Made by a program: the position numbers and the translations under genes
The notes under the pieces: generated by a model
Told to the model about the DNA's origin: nothing
Databases searched by the model: none
The model's input: only the letters and a program-made list of their open reading frames with translations
Assembly (NCBI RefSeq): GCF_000208865.1
Contig: NC_018396.1
Coordinates: 1,443,630-1,507,629, forward strand
Direction of reading: 5' to 3'
DNA length: 64,000 nt
Source: Neospora caninum Liverpool
Lineage: Eukaryota; Apicomplexa; Conoidasida; Eucoccidiorida; Sarcocystidae
Shown here: positions 1 through 11,957 of the stretch, piece by piece
Numbering within the stretch: the first letter of the stretch is position 1
How the letters are laid out: each line of letters starts with the position of its first letter

Positions 1-572
1 GTGGGAACGGAACGGTAGGAGGAAATGGAAGATATGTACGAGCGGATTCTCCCTGCGTCTGTCGCGTTTCCCAAGGCGCTCGACAGCCGACGGCCCGACT
101 CGAAAGCGTAGCCGCAACCGTGTGGGCAACGGGCCTTTCTGTAGGCCGCACCTTGCCATCGCCTGGGTGTAAAAAACGTCACCCACCCATTTCTTCAAAC
201 TGCACACGGAATGGTACAGGAACCCGTAGTCGCCCAAGATGCACAGAAGGAGAAACGCACAGAGGGCGTCTGCGGTGGTGCACCGTCAAAGGCTCTGGAC
301 CGCGTCAGACGAAAACGGCGAAGGAGCGAAACGGAAGAACGCAACTCACATGAGGGATACACACGACGAGAGCGGCATACGCCGCGCGCCTTCTCCTCTA
401 TGGCTTCTGTCTGGAGGCCGCCGCAGACTTACCTCCCACCCAGGAACGCTGGGAGGGGCTGACCAGACGTCAGGCATGGCTGCTGACGTGTGTCCTTTCT
501 TGACCTTCCTTCTTCACAAAACGAATGTGCATGCAGACAGTCCCCCGTACTGCGGGCCGGCGCCTCTCTTAC
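1..572. other. left edge, probable continuation of the minus-strand gene
   Basis: No convincing exon could be delimited here. The minus-strand exon that ends at 573 has a GTAAGA donor reading into this stretch, so it should contain intron and perhaps further coding sequence that leaves the window. A TGCATGCA palindrome lies at 528-535. Confidence 0.3.
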
Positions 573-3500
573 CTGAAGCGCAGCGACAGCCGGATACAAA
601 CGTGCTTGGAGAGCCCCAGCCAGGCGCTCTCGTCTCTCATCTCGTCCGCCCCTGCCTCTCGCCTGGAGCCGGGAGGCGGGAGGGGAGAGCGGCGACGAGG
701 CGTGCTGGTCACGAGGGAGAAGCGGCGAGAAAGGCAGCTCCCCGAGGACACGCAGGTAAGGAAAGGCAGCCGACTCGACATCGGCCCTAAGGTTCGCCTG
801 CGGGAAAGGCACAACGAATGCGTGCAGCCGCCCTTTTCAGTAGCTTTCCGGCACACGCACGCGGCTGGATTCTCCAGTTTCTGGCGCCTGGACAGGCGCG
901 TTACCTGTGTCATCTGCGCGCTCTACCTAGCCTCAAAAAAAGTGACCGCGACCGTCCAGCAGAAATACCGTGAAAATAACACTTCAGGCGTCCACCCGGA
1001 GAAAAAGAGCGCAATGAGGAATCCCGCGGACTCACTGCGTGTGGCCGCTCGATAGACACTGGCTGGCGTCTGCAGGAAACAGAGAAACGCCCACGACAAA
1101 CCGAAAACCGCTGGTTGCCTGCCATGTGGCGACGTGTGCCACGGCGCTGACATATGGGCCGTCGCCAAGTCCTCATTTCGGCTCCAAGTCCACCGCGTTT
1201 TCTATTTCCCTACAGAGTGCCGTCGCTGGTGGCTCGGACGACAGTCCTCTAATCCGTGGTAACACACTCGATTGAACACCCCGAGTCATCTGTAGAGAAA
1301 TGGATATTCTCTGCCCCATACGGTCTCGTCGAGACGGTGGTCACACGTATGGATTCCACGTTCGCGTGTATGCACGCCATGAAATTTCACACCTATTGCG
1401 CTGCAAAAACCTGGATCGAAAACGCGCGAAATGGTGCGTCGTCCGCCTGTTGGTTTCTTACTGCAGCGACGCAAATAAAAGCGCCTTGTTGACGCCCAAC
1501 GGAGCTCCTCTCTTGTCGCAGGCTTCCTCGGGCTCGGGAAACACGGAGACGCGAATCTTCCCCGTGGTCCAGAGAAACTTCAACGTGCGGGCGCCGTCCA
1601 GAAGTTCGCCTCGCTTCAAACAGGTTTGAGCGACCTCGACTAGCAACTCAACATTTTCTGGGGAAACGCAGCAGAGGCACGGAGAGGGCAGGAACGCAAG
1701 GGAAAACAGTCGCGGACGAGTGCACTGTGAAGAAGGCAGACCCCGGGACGGAGACCAAAACGATCAGGAAAGGAATCCGACTTCAAGGCGCATCTACCAA
1801 AGCCCAGAAACATGAGACGCGACGGTGGAAGGTGTGAACGCGACTACTCGAACAGCCGGGGCATGGAAAAGGGGGCGGTGCGAAGGTTTAGTCAAGCACT
1901 CGCTGTTTGTGGAACGGAATAAGGACACAGCCCAGTCACCGTCGACGCGCGCGTTCGGGGGTTTCGTGTGCTTTGTATACGCGACGAGATAAACTGGGAA
2001 CCCGTTGTGGGTAGCGGTCACTTGTCCACGGATTAGCGAGGAACCCGCCGACACGAACGTCACGAAGATTTGCTTTTCGTTGCTTTTGAAACCTGTAGCT
2101 ACCAGGGCAGCTCTTCCCTTGCTCAGCCGAAGCACACGCCTTCTGGCTGTACATACACTAGGCTAGCTTGTAACTCCGTTTTTCACGCTTACCTGCGGAC
2201 AGCGTGGCCACGGCGGGGAGGACGAGTTTGTCTTTCCGTTTGTGCGTGCCTCGCTCGGCGCGTCTACCTCCGGTCTCATCGTCAGCGTCACACCCGGATA
2301 GCCATATGCGCCGGTGCGGTTCCGAGTCCGCTCTCTCAAGTTCATCGTCCCGATCGCGGCTGTCATGCCAGTTTGCCTTAGACGTGAGTGGTTCCGGGAT
2401 TCCCGCCGTTGCGTCCGACGGGGTGGCCGGGCGGTTCCCAGGCGTTGAGCGAGGCGAGGACGGAGACAAGGACGAAGGGGAAGAGGCGACGCGAGCGCGA
2501 TCTGGGAGAGGCTGTCGCGAGAAAGGAGCGGTGTACAGGAGCCAGAGGAGCAGAAAGAGGCAACCGACCCGGTAGGGGAAGACAAATTCTTCACTGAGCG
2601 TTCCTCGGTCAGGCGAGTCGTGAGTCGAGGGGAGCGCAGGATGCGTCGAGGTAAACGAAAGGCCCAAACTGTCGCCGCTGTCTTTGAACAGCGAAGACGG
2701 CGGCCGACGCCGGGACGCCGGAGGTGGAGCGAAAGCAGATGCAGAAGGCGGAGACGAGAGCAGAGCTGGCGGCAGGCGGAAGAGGTCCGAAGCACAAGAG
2801 TCAAACACAGAGATCCCAGTCACTGCGTTTGCAAACACGGGTCGCGGGTTGCCCGTAGAGTCGTTCGGGCGGTGAACACGAAAGACAGGAAGGAGCACTC
2901 TCAGTCTAAACGCGTGGGGCACCGCCTTCGAGATGTCGTCGCATCTCAGCTGCGGTCACAACTTTTGACCGATGTTCTCTCCAAATGGAGACTTCCTCAA
3001 CGTTTGCGGTCTGCGGAGGGCGCGTCCCGACCCCGCGCTCCAAGGCCGCCATAGGGCGCCGCACAACAAATTCGGAACCCCCAGCAGCCATGCACTATCT
3101 AAATATGCACATGTGAAGAACTGTATCTGTCTACCTACAAAGGGCTACCTCTCCACAAAAGAACTCCTTGCGCAGCTCTTCTTTTAGGCAGCAGGGGCGC
3201 GATGTCGCACAACGGGGACTCGACAGTTTGCGTTTCAGCTGTTTCCTTTTGTTAAAACAGTCTCGCTAGGCTCCGCCGCTCCGCGTCCCGGACGCCGCGC
3301 GCTCACCTTGCCACACAACCAGCAGGAGTTGCCATACTTCCTCCTGGCTCTCGAGAGCAGCAACTTGGTGGATGCACGAGAACCGTCTTTTGTAAAAGAG
3401 ATAGGAGAACACCTCCAAGGCGCCCTCCTGCATGAGCGTGTGCGCTTCTGGGGCTTGGCCGCTCCTCTCCAGTCGTGTCTGTTCCCTATCCTGGTCCTCT

Positions 3501-3769
3501 GCTTCAGCATGCAGAGAAAACGGAGATGAGGGAAAAGAGCCGACAGGCCTTCTGGCCTGCCGCCCGTTTCTTTGCGTTTCCCCCGGAGTCTCCGGAGAGA
3601 CAGGAGACCCAGAAGCCTCACGCTCTGGTCCTCTGTCCCCGTCGTCAGACGGCTGCAGCGTCGCCCTCAGTGCGCAGGCCTTTTCTCGCTCCTGCGCTCC
3701 GCGTGCGTCTCTTTCTCGGACAACTGCATCGACGAACGCGAGGAGGAGACCGTGCATGTCCCTTTCCAT
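573..3769 (-). CDS. unrecognised multi-exon protein (partial, 3' end outside window)
   Basis: I do not recognise this protein. The clearest exon is 3307-3769: it opens with an ATG (MERDMHGLLLAFVD), carries a charged low-complexity middle, and ends in a helical, coding-looking segment (EVFSYLFYKRRFSCIHQ) before a GTGAGC donor. Further coding-looking blocks on the same strand are a segment ending at 2193 (GTAAGC donor), one starting at 2092 after an AG acceptor (FKSNEKQIFVTFVSAG), one ending at 1462 (VEVAQTCLKRGELLDGARTL, GTAAGA donor) and one of about 573-704 (DEMRDESAWLGLSKHV, GTAAGA donor). The 3307/2193/2092 and 1462/704 junction phases are compatible, but the joins around 2092-1646 are ambiguous. 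The helical style suggests an alpha-solenoid or coiled protein, which is only a guess. No catalytic motif was seen. Confidence 0.4.
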
Positions 3770-6060
3770 CAGCCGGCCCCGTCCAGGAAGAAGAGTAGGG
3801 CGATACCTGCCTCCCCACAAATCTCCAAAGCGCCGCACGGCGCGCCCTGGATGGGTACCGCGCCCGGAAGGCAGCATGGACAGCAGAGGCGGAAGCGCGG
3901 AAAGGAAAGAGATGCAAAAAGACGACCGAGACGTGTCGACGGGACGTCGCCGGCAGCGAAGACTGCGCAGCGGCGAAGTCGCAGTGGAGTTACACACCGC
4001 GAACGGGAAGTACGAAAAGCGAAAGTGCAGGAAACAGCGAGAAGGAAGGGAAGCTAGCAGATGCAGCAGACATAACAATTTGGGACACGGGATCACCGAT
4101 GCGGCGGGTGTCTGTCCACCGAGACAAGGAAAGCAAATGAAGTTTCTGTGTCTTCTGCACCGCCCTCAGTTTCCATTTCTGCTGTTTCACACGCGCTGTC
4201 GAACAGGGAAGGCAGCCCAATTATTTTCAGGGTTCCTTCTAGTCCCCATGAAGGAAAAAAACGGGAAATGCTGGTGTGCTAGAGGTCGCCAGCTGACACA
4301 GCGGAACACCGCGCCTGATCCACAGCCAAGAAAAGACAATGGAGCGGCACCAGACCATGGAGGGAAACCGACGATCGTTTCAGAAAACGACGTGAGCATC
4401 TAAATGGCAGAAAAGGAGGCGTTTCTTGACAAACAAAATAGCGGATAAACTGTGTGTGTCCGAATTCGGGGACATACATCTGCTCGTCGCGTGCTTTCAG
4501 CCGGATGTCCTGGTGTCGATGCTTCTATGACGGTAGAAGCAACACTCACCGGGCACGGTTTCTTTTAACAGGACACTTGTCCTGTATTTTATGCGCTACG
4601 CACTCGTCACACAAATTTACGCTTAGGATGACCAACGGGCCAAGCGTGACAAACATGCTTTCCCGAGGAAGAAGTCGCGAAAGAGTCGTTTCGCGGACGC
4701 GAGAATCGCGAAACCTGCGCGTCGCTGCCTGACATCCAGATGTAAAACGAGGGCGATGCACACTTGCAGTAGCAGCAGCTTCGGCATGAGTGTAGGCGTG
4801 AGGATCTTCGCTCTTCCCCTTTCTGTTCAAAATGATTCCGCAAATCTGTAGCCACCGTTCGCTGCTTCTCTTCTTCTCCTCCTCGCGAGCGCCTTCATCC
4901 GACTCAAATAGTGGTACGCTCTAAAGAGTCAAAAAGACATCACGACAGTGACCGATTCATCACCGGTGGGCGAGGCGCATCCCAGTACGGGAAGATATGG
5001 AAAAAGAGAGATCTGCCGCGAGGAAACGATGCTCCTGAACAGGCGCTGGAAGAAGGATTGTGCAGGCTGTTTCGGGTTCGCTGCTGTTTCTGGAGCCAGG
5101 GGGGGGATTCAGTGTGCGGCAATGCGTGTTACATGGTGTGCTCGTTTTGCCGCAAAAGAATCAGGGAAACCAGCCTGGCAGCGCGTCATGGTTTGGAAAA
5201 AGACATGAAAGCTCTCGATCCGGAATGGGGTGCGGGGCCGTGCCTCAGCAGAAGATCACTACCGGTACAAATGTACAGGGTGTGTGTTGCGGGAAAACGA
5301 CAACCGGAAATAATGTGCATACAAAAACAGGTTGCTGCGTTCGTGATGCTTAGTGAACTCGAAAGGCACCAGCAACCTGCGTCCTTCCTTACAAGGAAAG
5401 ACTCGTGTGGGTGGCGTGTCGGCGCCGTGTGCAAATTTTTGGACGTTTCACCGTTGACGACACAACTACCGCCGGTGGAGGCGCACCTTCACCAGTTCAC
5501 GTCCACCGAGGCAAAAGCCACGGACTTTCTCCACGGTACCTACTGCAAAGTTGATACACCACACCTGGTTTCCAAGGAGTTGGTTCACAAGTCGATAAAA
5601 CAGCAAAACAGGGTGCATTTCCCGCAAAGCGAAGACACAGACAGCTGCCATAGCCCTCGAACGTCGTGAAAAAGCTCGCACATGGCGGGGGGGTAAACCG
5701 CGGCAGGAGACATGCCGTCGAGTTCCTTGCATGGAGCCGAAACTTCCACAGGAATATTCGGACTCTCTAGCATTGAATAAGAGGCTAAAAACAGAAACGA
5801 AGACGATTTTCCCAAAAAAAAGTACCCCTTTTCGTTGTTAGCTGTGCCTCGCGGTCTGTCGTAGCAGACGTAAAGCCTGTACCTAAAACACCATTCTGCT
5901 ACTCCAGAGTCGCGCAACGTGAGGCGCGTGTCCGACGTACAAGCGGCTGAGCGTTTCCAACATATCCTGAAGAAACGGCGCATCGCTGCTTCACAGGCAA
6001 GTTCTCCAGAGGGTCGGACGCGCTCTACATTCCCGAATGATTTCTGGGAGCTCCGCCCGG
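3770..6060. other. intergenic, upstream of the minus-strand gene and downstream of the 516-residue gene
   Basis: No gene supported. The longest open frame (4911-5669, plus) lacks an ATG at its start, has no recognisable domain and a random-looking composition. The stretch should hold the promoter and 5' UTR of the gene starting at 3769 and the 3' UTR of the gene ending at 6061. Confidence 0.4.
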
Positions 6061-7611
6061 TCAGTTGAACCGAGAGGAGGAGGCCAACACAGGCACTACC
6101 TCGAATTCGGGCTCGTCTTCAACGGCATCAACCGAGATATCGGACGCCTCGTCAGGTTCGACAAAGCGGTGTTTGATCCGTTGGAGGCGGTCCCGCCTGC
6201 TGGAGTACGTTCGAGCCCGGCGACGCGTCGATGATCTGGCTTCACGCTCCAGCGGCCTCGACAGGAGCTCTTCGAGGTCCAGGTGGAGCTTGGAGTCGTC
6301 CAGCTTTTTTTTCTGCTGCCCGGTCCGTCTCTTGCGTCTGTGCATATAAGTCCCGAAAGCTGCCGCACCGACAATTGCAGAAATGAACAGGAAGCTGAGC
6401 GTGAGTTTGGAGCTCGCGGGCATCTCTGCCGCGAAGGCCGGTTCACTAGGAAGAGACAGCACGCCCTTCTCACGGAAGACTGCGGCGTCCTTTTTCTGTT
6501 CTTCCCTTCGATCCCTCTGCAGCTTCTGTTGGGCCAAGTCGACAACGGTGCGCAGTTTCTCATACAGCTTTGGGTCACTTCGGTCCATGATGTACGGATT
6601 TACCATCCGTTCAAGAATAGCCTCCTCAAGGTAAGCCATACCCAATCCTAGAGAACCCATGGCTACGCGGTCTTCAGGGCGAAGTTGCTCGAGAGCATTC
6701 GCCGCGCGCTTCCTCGCCTCCTCCCTTCCAATCTCTATCACTTCCTCAACTTGTTGTTCTTTGTTGACCCTCCGGAGCGCCTGTTCAAAGTGAACAGGTG
6801 TGGTGAAGTCGATCTTCTCCGTTACCATGCCCATGAATTTTTCTCGGTTGGACCTAAGCTCCTTGAAAAAGTCCACAACTGAATGGAGAGCTTCCGTGGT
6901 CTCTTGTGAGGGCGAGATAACTTCAACGCTGGAGATGCGCGATGCCACAAGTTGTTTCACTTCAGCAGAAACGTTGATGTTGTGGAGCTTGTATGCCAGG
7001 GCCGGGTCCTCTTGGATGAACTCAGCCATCGCGCGTTTTTCTACGTCAAGAGCGAATTTCTGGAAAAGACTTTTGACAACGTCTTCGGTATCAAAGCGTG
7101 GCGCCGAAGGCTGCCTCTGTTTCGGTCCCCATGGCCGTCGGGTACTTCGCGGTGTCTCCGGCGGTGGCTGAGCAACCGTCAAGTCCAGGACAAGGCCGTC
7201 CACTCGGAGCCTCTCGCCGAGCTCCACCAGTTTCCTTGCTCGCGCTTCACGGTCAGGTCCGTCCAATACGAGTTCGCTGGCTGTCGAATACATTGTCTTC
7301 CTAGGAATGCCCACAAAGCCCAATCGCGCTGCGGGATTTACGTCTCCCTCGTTCTCTGGCGGCAGAGAGTCGGAAGCATCAGGCCAGTGCAGTTCCTCGC
7401 TGTCAGCTCCATCATCTGAAGCCGCTGCGTTTGTAGAAATGAGTGTGAAGGAGGCGCTGATCAAGATAAACAGAATGGAGAGTTGGGGGCCGAAGCGTGC
7501 AGCCCGTTGGCACCCTGACAAGGCTGCCAGCGACGTTGGCCGCCGCAAGCTGGAGGCCGGCATGCCGAGGAAACGCGGTTGGGCGGGGGGGACCGTAGAT
7601 TCTTCCATCAT
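6061..7611 (-). CDS. two-membrane-segment protein of unknown function, 516 aa
   Basis: This is a single uninterrupted reading frame from ATG-ATG at 7611. An in-frame GTG at 7746 is not a credible eukaryotic start. Residues about 44-61 form a hydrophobic stretch (LSILFILISASFTLIS) followed by NAAAS, fitting a recessed signal peptide or signal anchor. Residues about 70-400 are hydrophilic, helix-rich and lumen-like, with a proline-rich break near 150-175. Residues about 402-421 form a second hydrophobic span, followed at once by a basic cluster (MHRRKRRTGQQKKK) and a 90-residue tail that is basic, then acidic. The layout (export signal, long helical domain, one TM, short basic tail) is common among secretory-organelle and vacuole-membrane proteins of coccidia, but no family motif identifies it. 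It is divergent from the SNF2 gene 4 kb away. Confidence 0.75.
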   Translation of the reverse strand: MMEESTVPPAQPRFLGMPASSLRRPTSLAALSGCQRAARFGPQLSILFILISASFTLISTNAAASDDGADSEELHWPDASDSLPPENEGDVNPAARLGFVGIPRKTMYSTASELVLDGPDREARARKLVELGERLRVDGLVLDLTVAQPPPETPRSTRRPWGPKQRQPSAPRFDTEDVVKSLFQKFALDVEKRAMAEFIQEDPALAYKLHNINVSAEVKQLVASRISSVEVISPSQETTEALHSVVDFFKELRSNREKFMGMVTEKIDFTTPVHFEQALRRVNKEQQVEEVIEIGREEARKRAANALEQLRPEDRVAMGSLGLGMAYLEEAILERMVNPYIMDRSDPKLYEKLRTVVDLAQQKLQRDRREEQKKDAAVFREKGVLSLPSEPAFAAEMPASSKLTLSFLFISAIVGAAAFGTYMHRRKRRTGQQKKKLDDSKLHLDLEELLSRPLEREARSSTRRRARTYSSRRDRLQRIKHRFVEPDEASDISVDAVEDEPEFEVVPVLASSSRFN

Positions 7612-10600
7612 TTCTCTGGAGGCTTGGAATGGGTGCCCAGGCAAAAACAAAACTGTTCCGAGGCTGCCTGTGAAAGGAGGCGCATGGAACTCAACGAATT
7701 CCGGGCGACCAACCGCCCGACACTGAACGTCTCCTCTATAACGCACAACGGGCGGCGGGCACGCTTGGGTAGGGGAGGAAGGCGCAAGCTACCCCCAGAA
7801 GAGTTGGGAGGCGCAAGCAGCGTATCGTGTCTGAAATTCACACACGTAATTGATCCCTTCTCTACGCACTGCCACGGGTGCTCTGCGAGCGGCGTACGGC
7901 GCGTGCACCCAGGAGGTCGAGTGCGAGCAGGCTCGGCAACAGGCGGGCAAAGCTGCAAAGGTCCAGGGAGGAAAAGTCCGACGACGGAGAGCAGAATTCA
8001 GTCGAAATGAAACGAAGGGCAGAGAGGTGAAAGAGGAAGAGTCACTGACAGACTTTGAACTTTCTCATTTGGCGATACGTCACACAAAAAAGGCGAGTAT
8101 AACCCCACGGCCTGCTCGTACACACTCTTCGCGGGCACAGTGCCACCGGGCAGCGGCGGCGCCTTTTTGAGTCCCTCGGTTTGGGGGCACTTTGCGAGGC
8201 CCCAGACCCGCCGACTTTTGGAACGGAGACACATTTAGCCACGCGCGACAAGCGCCACGTCTCCGCGAAATGCTGGCTTCACTCCCGCAGATACATTAGA
8301 TTCGAGACGGGGCTGTTTTTCCAGGATGTTGTTGCAGTGTGCAGTTGGGATTTTCTAGTCGTTGGCCATCGTGTTGAGCACTTGTGTTTCCAAGGGTTGT
8401 TCCTAACTGCATGGCGGGGACTGGTAGTCGAAATGTGTTCCACCACGGAGACGTCCGCTTGCTCACTTTCACTAGGGATTCTCAACATTTTCGCTGCACC
8501 GAGATTCGTGAGTTGTTGTCCTCTGGAGAGACGCCCTGGAAAAACCACCATATAAGGAGTTGCCATTTCGGGATACGAGGCGGCTCGATCCTTTCTCGCT
8601 GGCAGCAATAGTTACCTGAGCAGGCAGGTGTCCAGGTGAGGGCTACACGCATTTGTGTTTCGTCCAAGCACGCAAAAAGAACGCGAGCAACTCTGAAGGG
8701 CACAAAGAAAACTGCGCGGTTTCTGTTCGATGTTGATAGGGTCGGAGCATGAAATTGACAAAGATGCATCCACAGGTCTCCGATGGCGTTCTTCTCTGGT
8801 CCGCGGTGGCGGGTTCCGCTTGTGAATCTCTACGAAAAGCACCAAAGTCAGGTTTTGCCGTTACACCTTTAGAAGGCATAGTCAGGGATGTTATCGAGAG
8901 AGAAGCCGAGCTGTTCCCCTGAGGAAATGTGAAAATTCTGGGCAAGTGCTGCAGATTTCGGCTCGTTCCATCGGGCGTCTTAGGTGATGGTACGAATGGA
9001 AGGAAGCGTCATATACACACCATCGAGAGAGAGGAAGGCAATCGCGGCAGCGTAAACGGCATGATTTCCTGTCCGTCGTGGCTGACCGGACACTGGCGTA
9101 GGGTTGTTCGTCGTGCGTCGTGCAAAACGCTATGTGCCAAGCTATTGTGTACCATCGCACACGCGACCAGCAGTGGGAAGTAGACTTTCGCTTCCTTGGC
9201 AAGACCGCCGGCTTTGTCGCGCTGGATCAAATTTGCTTCACTGGAATACGCCGAGTGTTTGAGAAGCGTCCTCTCGAAGCTTCGTCGGTTTCTCTGGTTT
9301 TCGGTCGTGGTTTCGGAACCGCTACTGAGTCTGGCGAGCATCCCTCCACACCAATTGGCAATATCTATGCTGACAGGACACGCAACAGTCATCTTGCAGC
9401 CGGTGGCGGGGAGGTGGAATATCCTCTGGCGTGCAGATGTATGCATTATTCTCGGTCTGCCACTGAATAGAGGTCTTATCATTAAGTGAAGCCGCCAGTT
9501 TTCTCCGAAGAATCAAGGTCTCTCGTGGCAGTCGCATCTCACAAGCATCTGCCCGGGCCCAATCGGCAACTTCTGAGTCGTGCCTGATGGGAAGAAACGC
9601 TCTCAAACGTGTGGCAGCTCTTCTTGTACCCGGACACACAGTTGTGTGCACACCTGGCTATAGGAGACTATCGTCAATTTCAATGCCACATTAGAGCACT
9701 CGTCTCCCCGTGCGGCTGCTAACCTCTGCCATCCAATAATTGTGCCCTGAAGTCAGCATGCCCACAGGAAACGAGGTGGTCAGACCCCCGGGAGACAAGA
9801 ATGCACAGTAAACCGGTTTTTCGCGCGGTTCAGAAGCGCTACGATGGCTCTGCTGCTGGGGGCGTGCTTCCCGGTTGACGTGAACTCCTGCAGATGACCA
9901 AGGCGAAAAAACGCTTGAGACTAAACCTCGGTTGTTCCCTGTTACTCATTCTGGCTCCAAATAGGTATATCTGGAACGACTGGCCTCTCCTATTCGTGTG
10001 AGGCAGTCCACCACGTCCGCTACGCATGTTGGCATCCATGGGGATTACACGACAATCAGATGCAAGTCAATCTCTTCGGCGTATCGTGTACCTGGCGCGG
10101 TACACAAACAACAAAAAGTAGAGCTTGCAGATGCATAATGGCGATTTTAGCAAGAACGGTGACGGCTTTTTTTGAGTACAGGCCAGTAACGGCAACACTC
10201 TTACACGTTTACGGGGCTACCCGTAGAATCTGTCGTTTGTTCCTGCTTCGACCGTCGCTAGTGTTTCTGATGTTGCATCTGTTTAGGCTGGCAAACCAAT
10301 ATCAACAACTGCGCACAAACGGTCTCGTGGAGTTGTGCATGCCTCAAAACTGACTGAGTTCGGCACCTCTCGGTAGTTGGAGTCCTCGTATTGAGTTGCA
10401 TTTCGTTTCTTCACGCAGACACTTGGCGGAATCACCACCGATGTAAAAGCCCTGCGTTAGGTCACAGCACACTCCAAATAATTCCTTTCGAGCAAAACAG
10501 TGACAGAGACCCACGTTGACACGTATTTTTGTTGACAAAAAGTACGGTTTTATCTCAACGCCACGTCTCCAGTCGTGAGGGCAAACAGCTGGTCAAATTA

Positions 10601-11568
10601 TCATGTCGTCATCTTGCACGCTTTGAAGTCTGCACACACAGTGGCGATGAAGAACATCTGGTGAACAACAGACAGAACAATCATGCAGACTAAGACCTGA
10701 GGGATCTTTCCTAATTTTTCAGTTTTTTCTTAAGGCAACCCCGCGATGTGTTGGCCCTGATTGCCGGCCGCCTAGCCGACGGTGGAACTTTGCGCGAGAT
10801 CAGCTTTCGCGGTGTCTCCATTCTTCCCTGTGGCTGACCGTCTACTTTTTGTACCCTTGTCCGTGCCACGTTCACCGGATCCTGAAAAAAAGTCCTTCCC
10901 TTCAGTTTTGCCTTCTCCCGCAAGGTATGGGACTGTTTTTTGACAACAGTCTCTCTCCCACTGCATGCTCGGGATTCGCGAACTGGCTGCATAGGGTCCA
11001 GAACTTTTTATCGCGTCGCGTTTTGTTTGAACGTGGTTTCTGTGTATCAGGTCTTTTCATGTCATGAAATGAAGCGACACGTCGGCGCCTGTAAAGTTCA
11101 CCTCAGTAGACCGGTCGTTCTTTGGGATCACTCCAGTTTATGGTTTTTCTTGTCAACAGCGTCGCATACCCGCCTCCTGCCGTTGAAGGCAGCGCCGAAG
11201 TCAAGTGCCGGAGCGAGACAAGTTCATGAATGTCTTTTTGTCCCTTGATTTACCCCTTTCCTGTTTAATCATTTTGTCGCCTGCGTCTGTTACTTGCGAC
11301 CGCAGACGCTGCTTTGATGTACGGACTTATTCTCTCCCCGTAGCGCGCAGTGTTTTTTTACGTCAACGGCGGTCCTGTTCCTCATAGCAAAGGTTGAGGA
11401 AGTTCTTTCAGATTCTGACCACGCCAGGGAACCGTTGCACCGCTCTGTCTACTAAACATTGTCTTTTTCTCGGCGTTTCACCTGTATTTCCCTCTTAGCC
11501 TTCCTTTCTTCTCGTCACCTACATTTATTTCCGACCGGAATCTCCGAAAGTGCGCTGCCCTATCGAGG
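7612..11568. other. 4-kb divergent intergenic region
   Basis: No gene is supported in either strand: open frames are short and without recognisable domains. The region separates the starts of two divergent genes (ATG at 7611 minus, ATG at 11569 plus), so it should contain both promoters and 5' UTRs. No discrete promoter element could be assigned by eye. Confidence 0.4.
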
Positions 11569-11906
11569 ATGAGTGGACGCCAAGACGAGAGCGCCTCGCT
11601 GGACGCTCTTTTCTCTGCCGCTCGTCGTCTGCCTCCACTGACTGTGGAGGAATGCGCCTTCGACGCCGAGTCGAAAAATTGGGTGCCGCATGCAGCCATT
11701 CGAAGACTGAAGAAAAAAGAAGTCCAACAGCTTCGCCATGTACGCCTCATAGTTCAAAAGGCCCCCACAGGTACACTGCTCGATATGGGTGACCAGCCGC
11801 CCCACCGAAGCCGGAAACAAAACGCGCAGCGAGGCAAGGGGTTTTGAGCCCCGCTATATCTCTGCAAAGAAAGCAACAGCAAGGTCCTCATATATATAAA
11901 CATATA

Positions 11907-11957
<51 letters not shown>

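Noticed and set aside
3432..4403. 323-codon plus-strand open frame
   Set aside because: Lies opposite the better-supported minus-strand exon 3307-3769, and its sequence is low-complexity Arg/Ser/Pro.
4911..5669. 252-codon plus-strand open frame
   Set aside because: It begins without an ATG, has no recognisable domain, signal or splice context, and the composition looks random.
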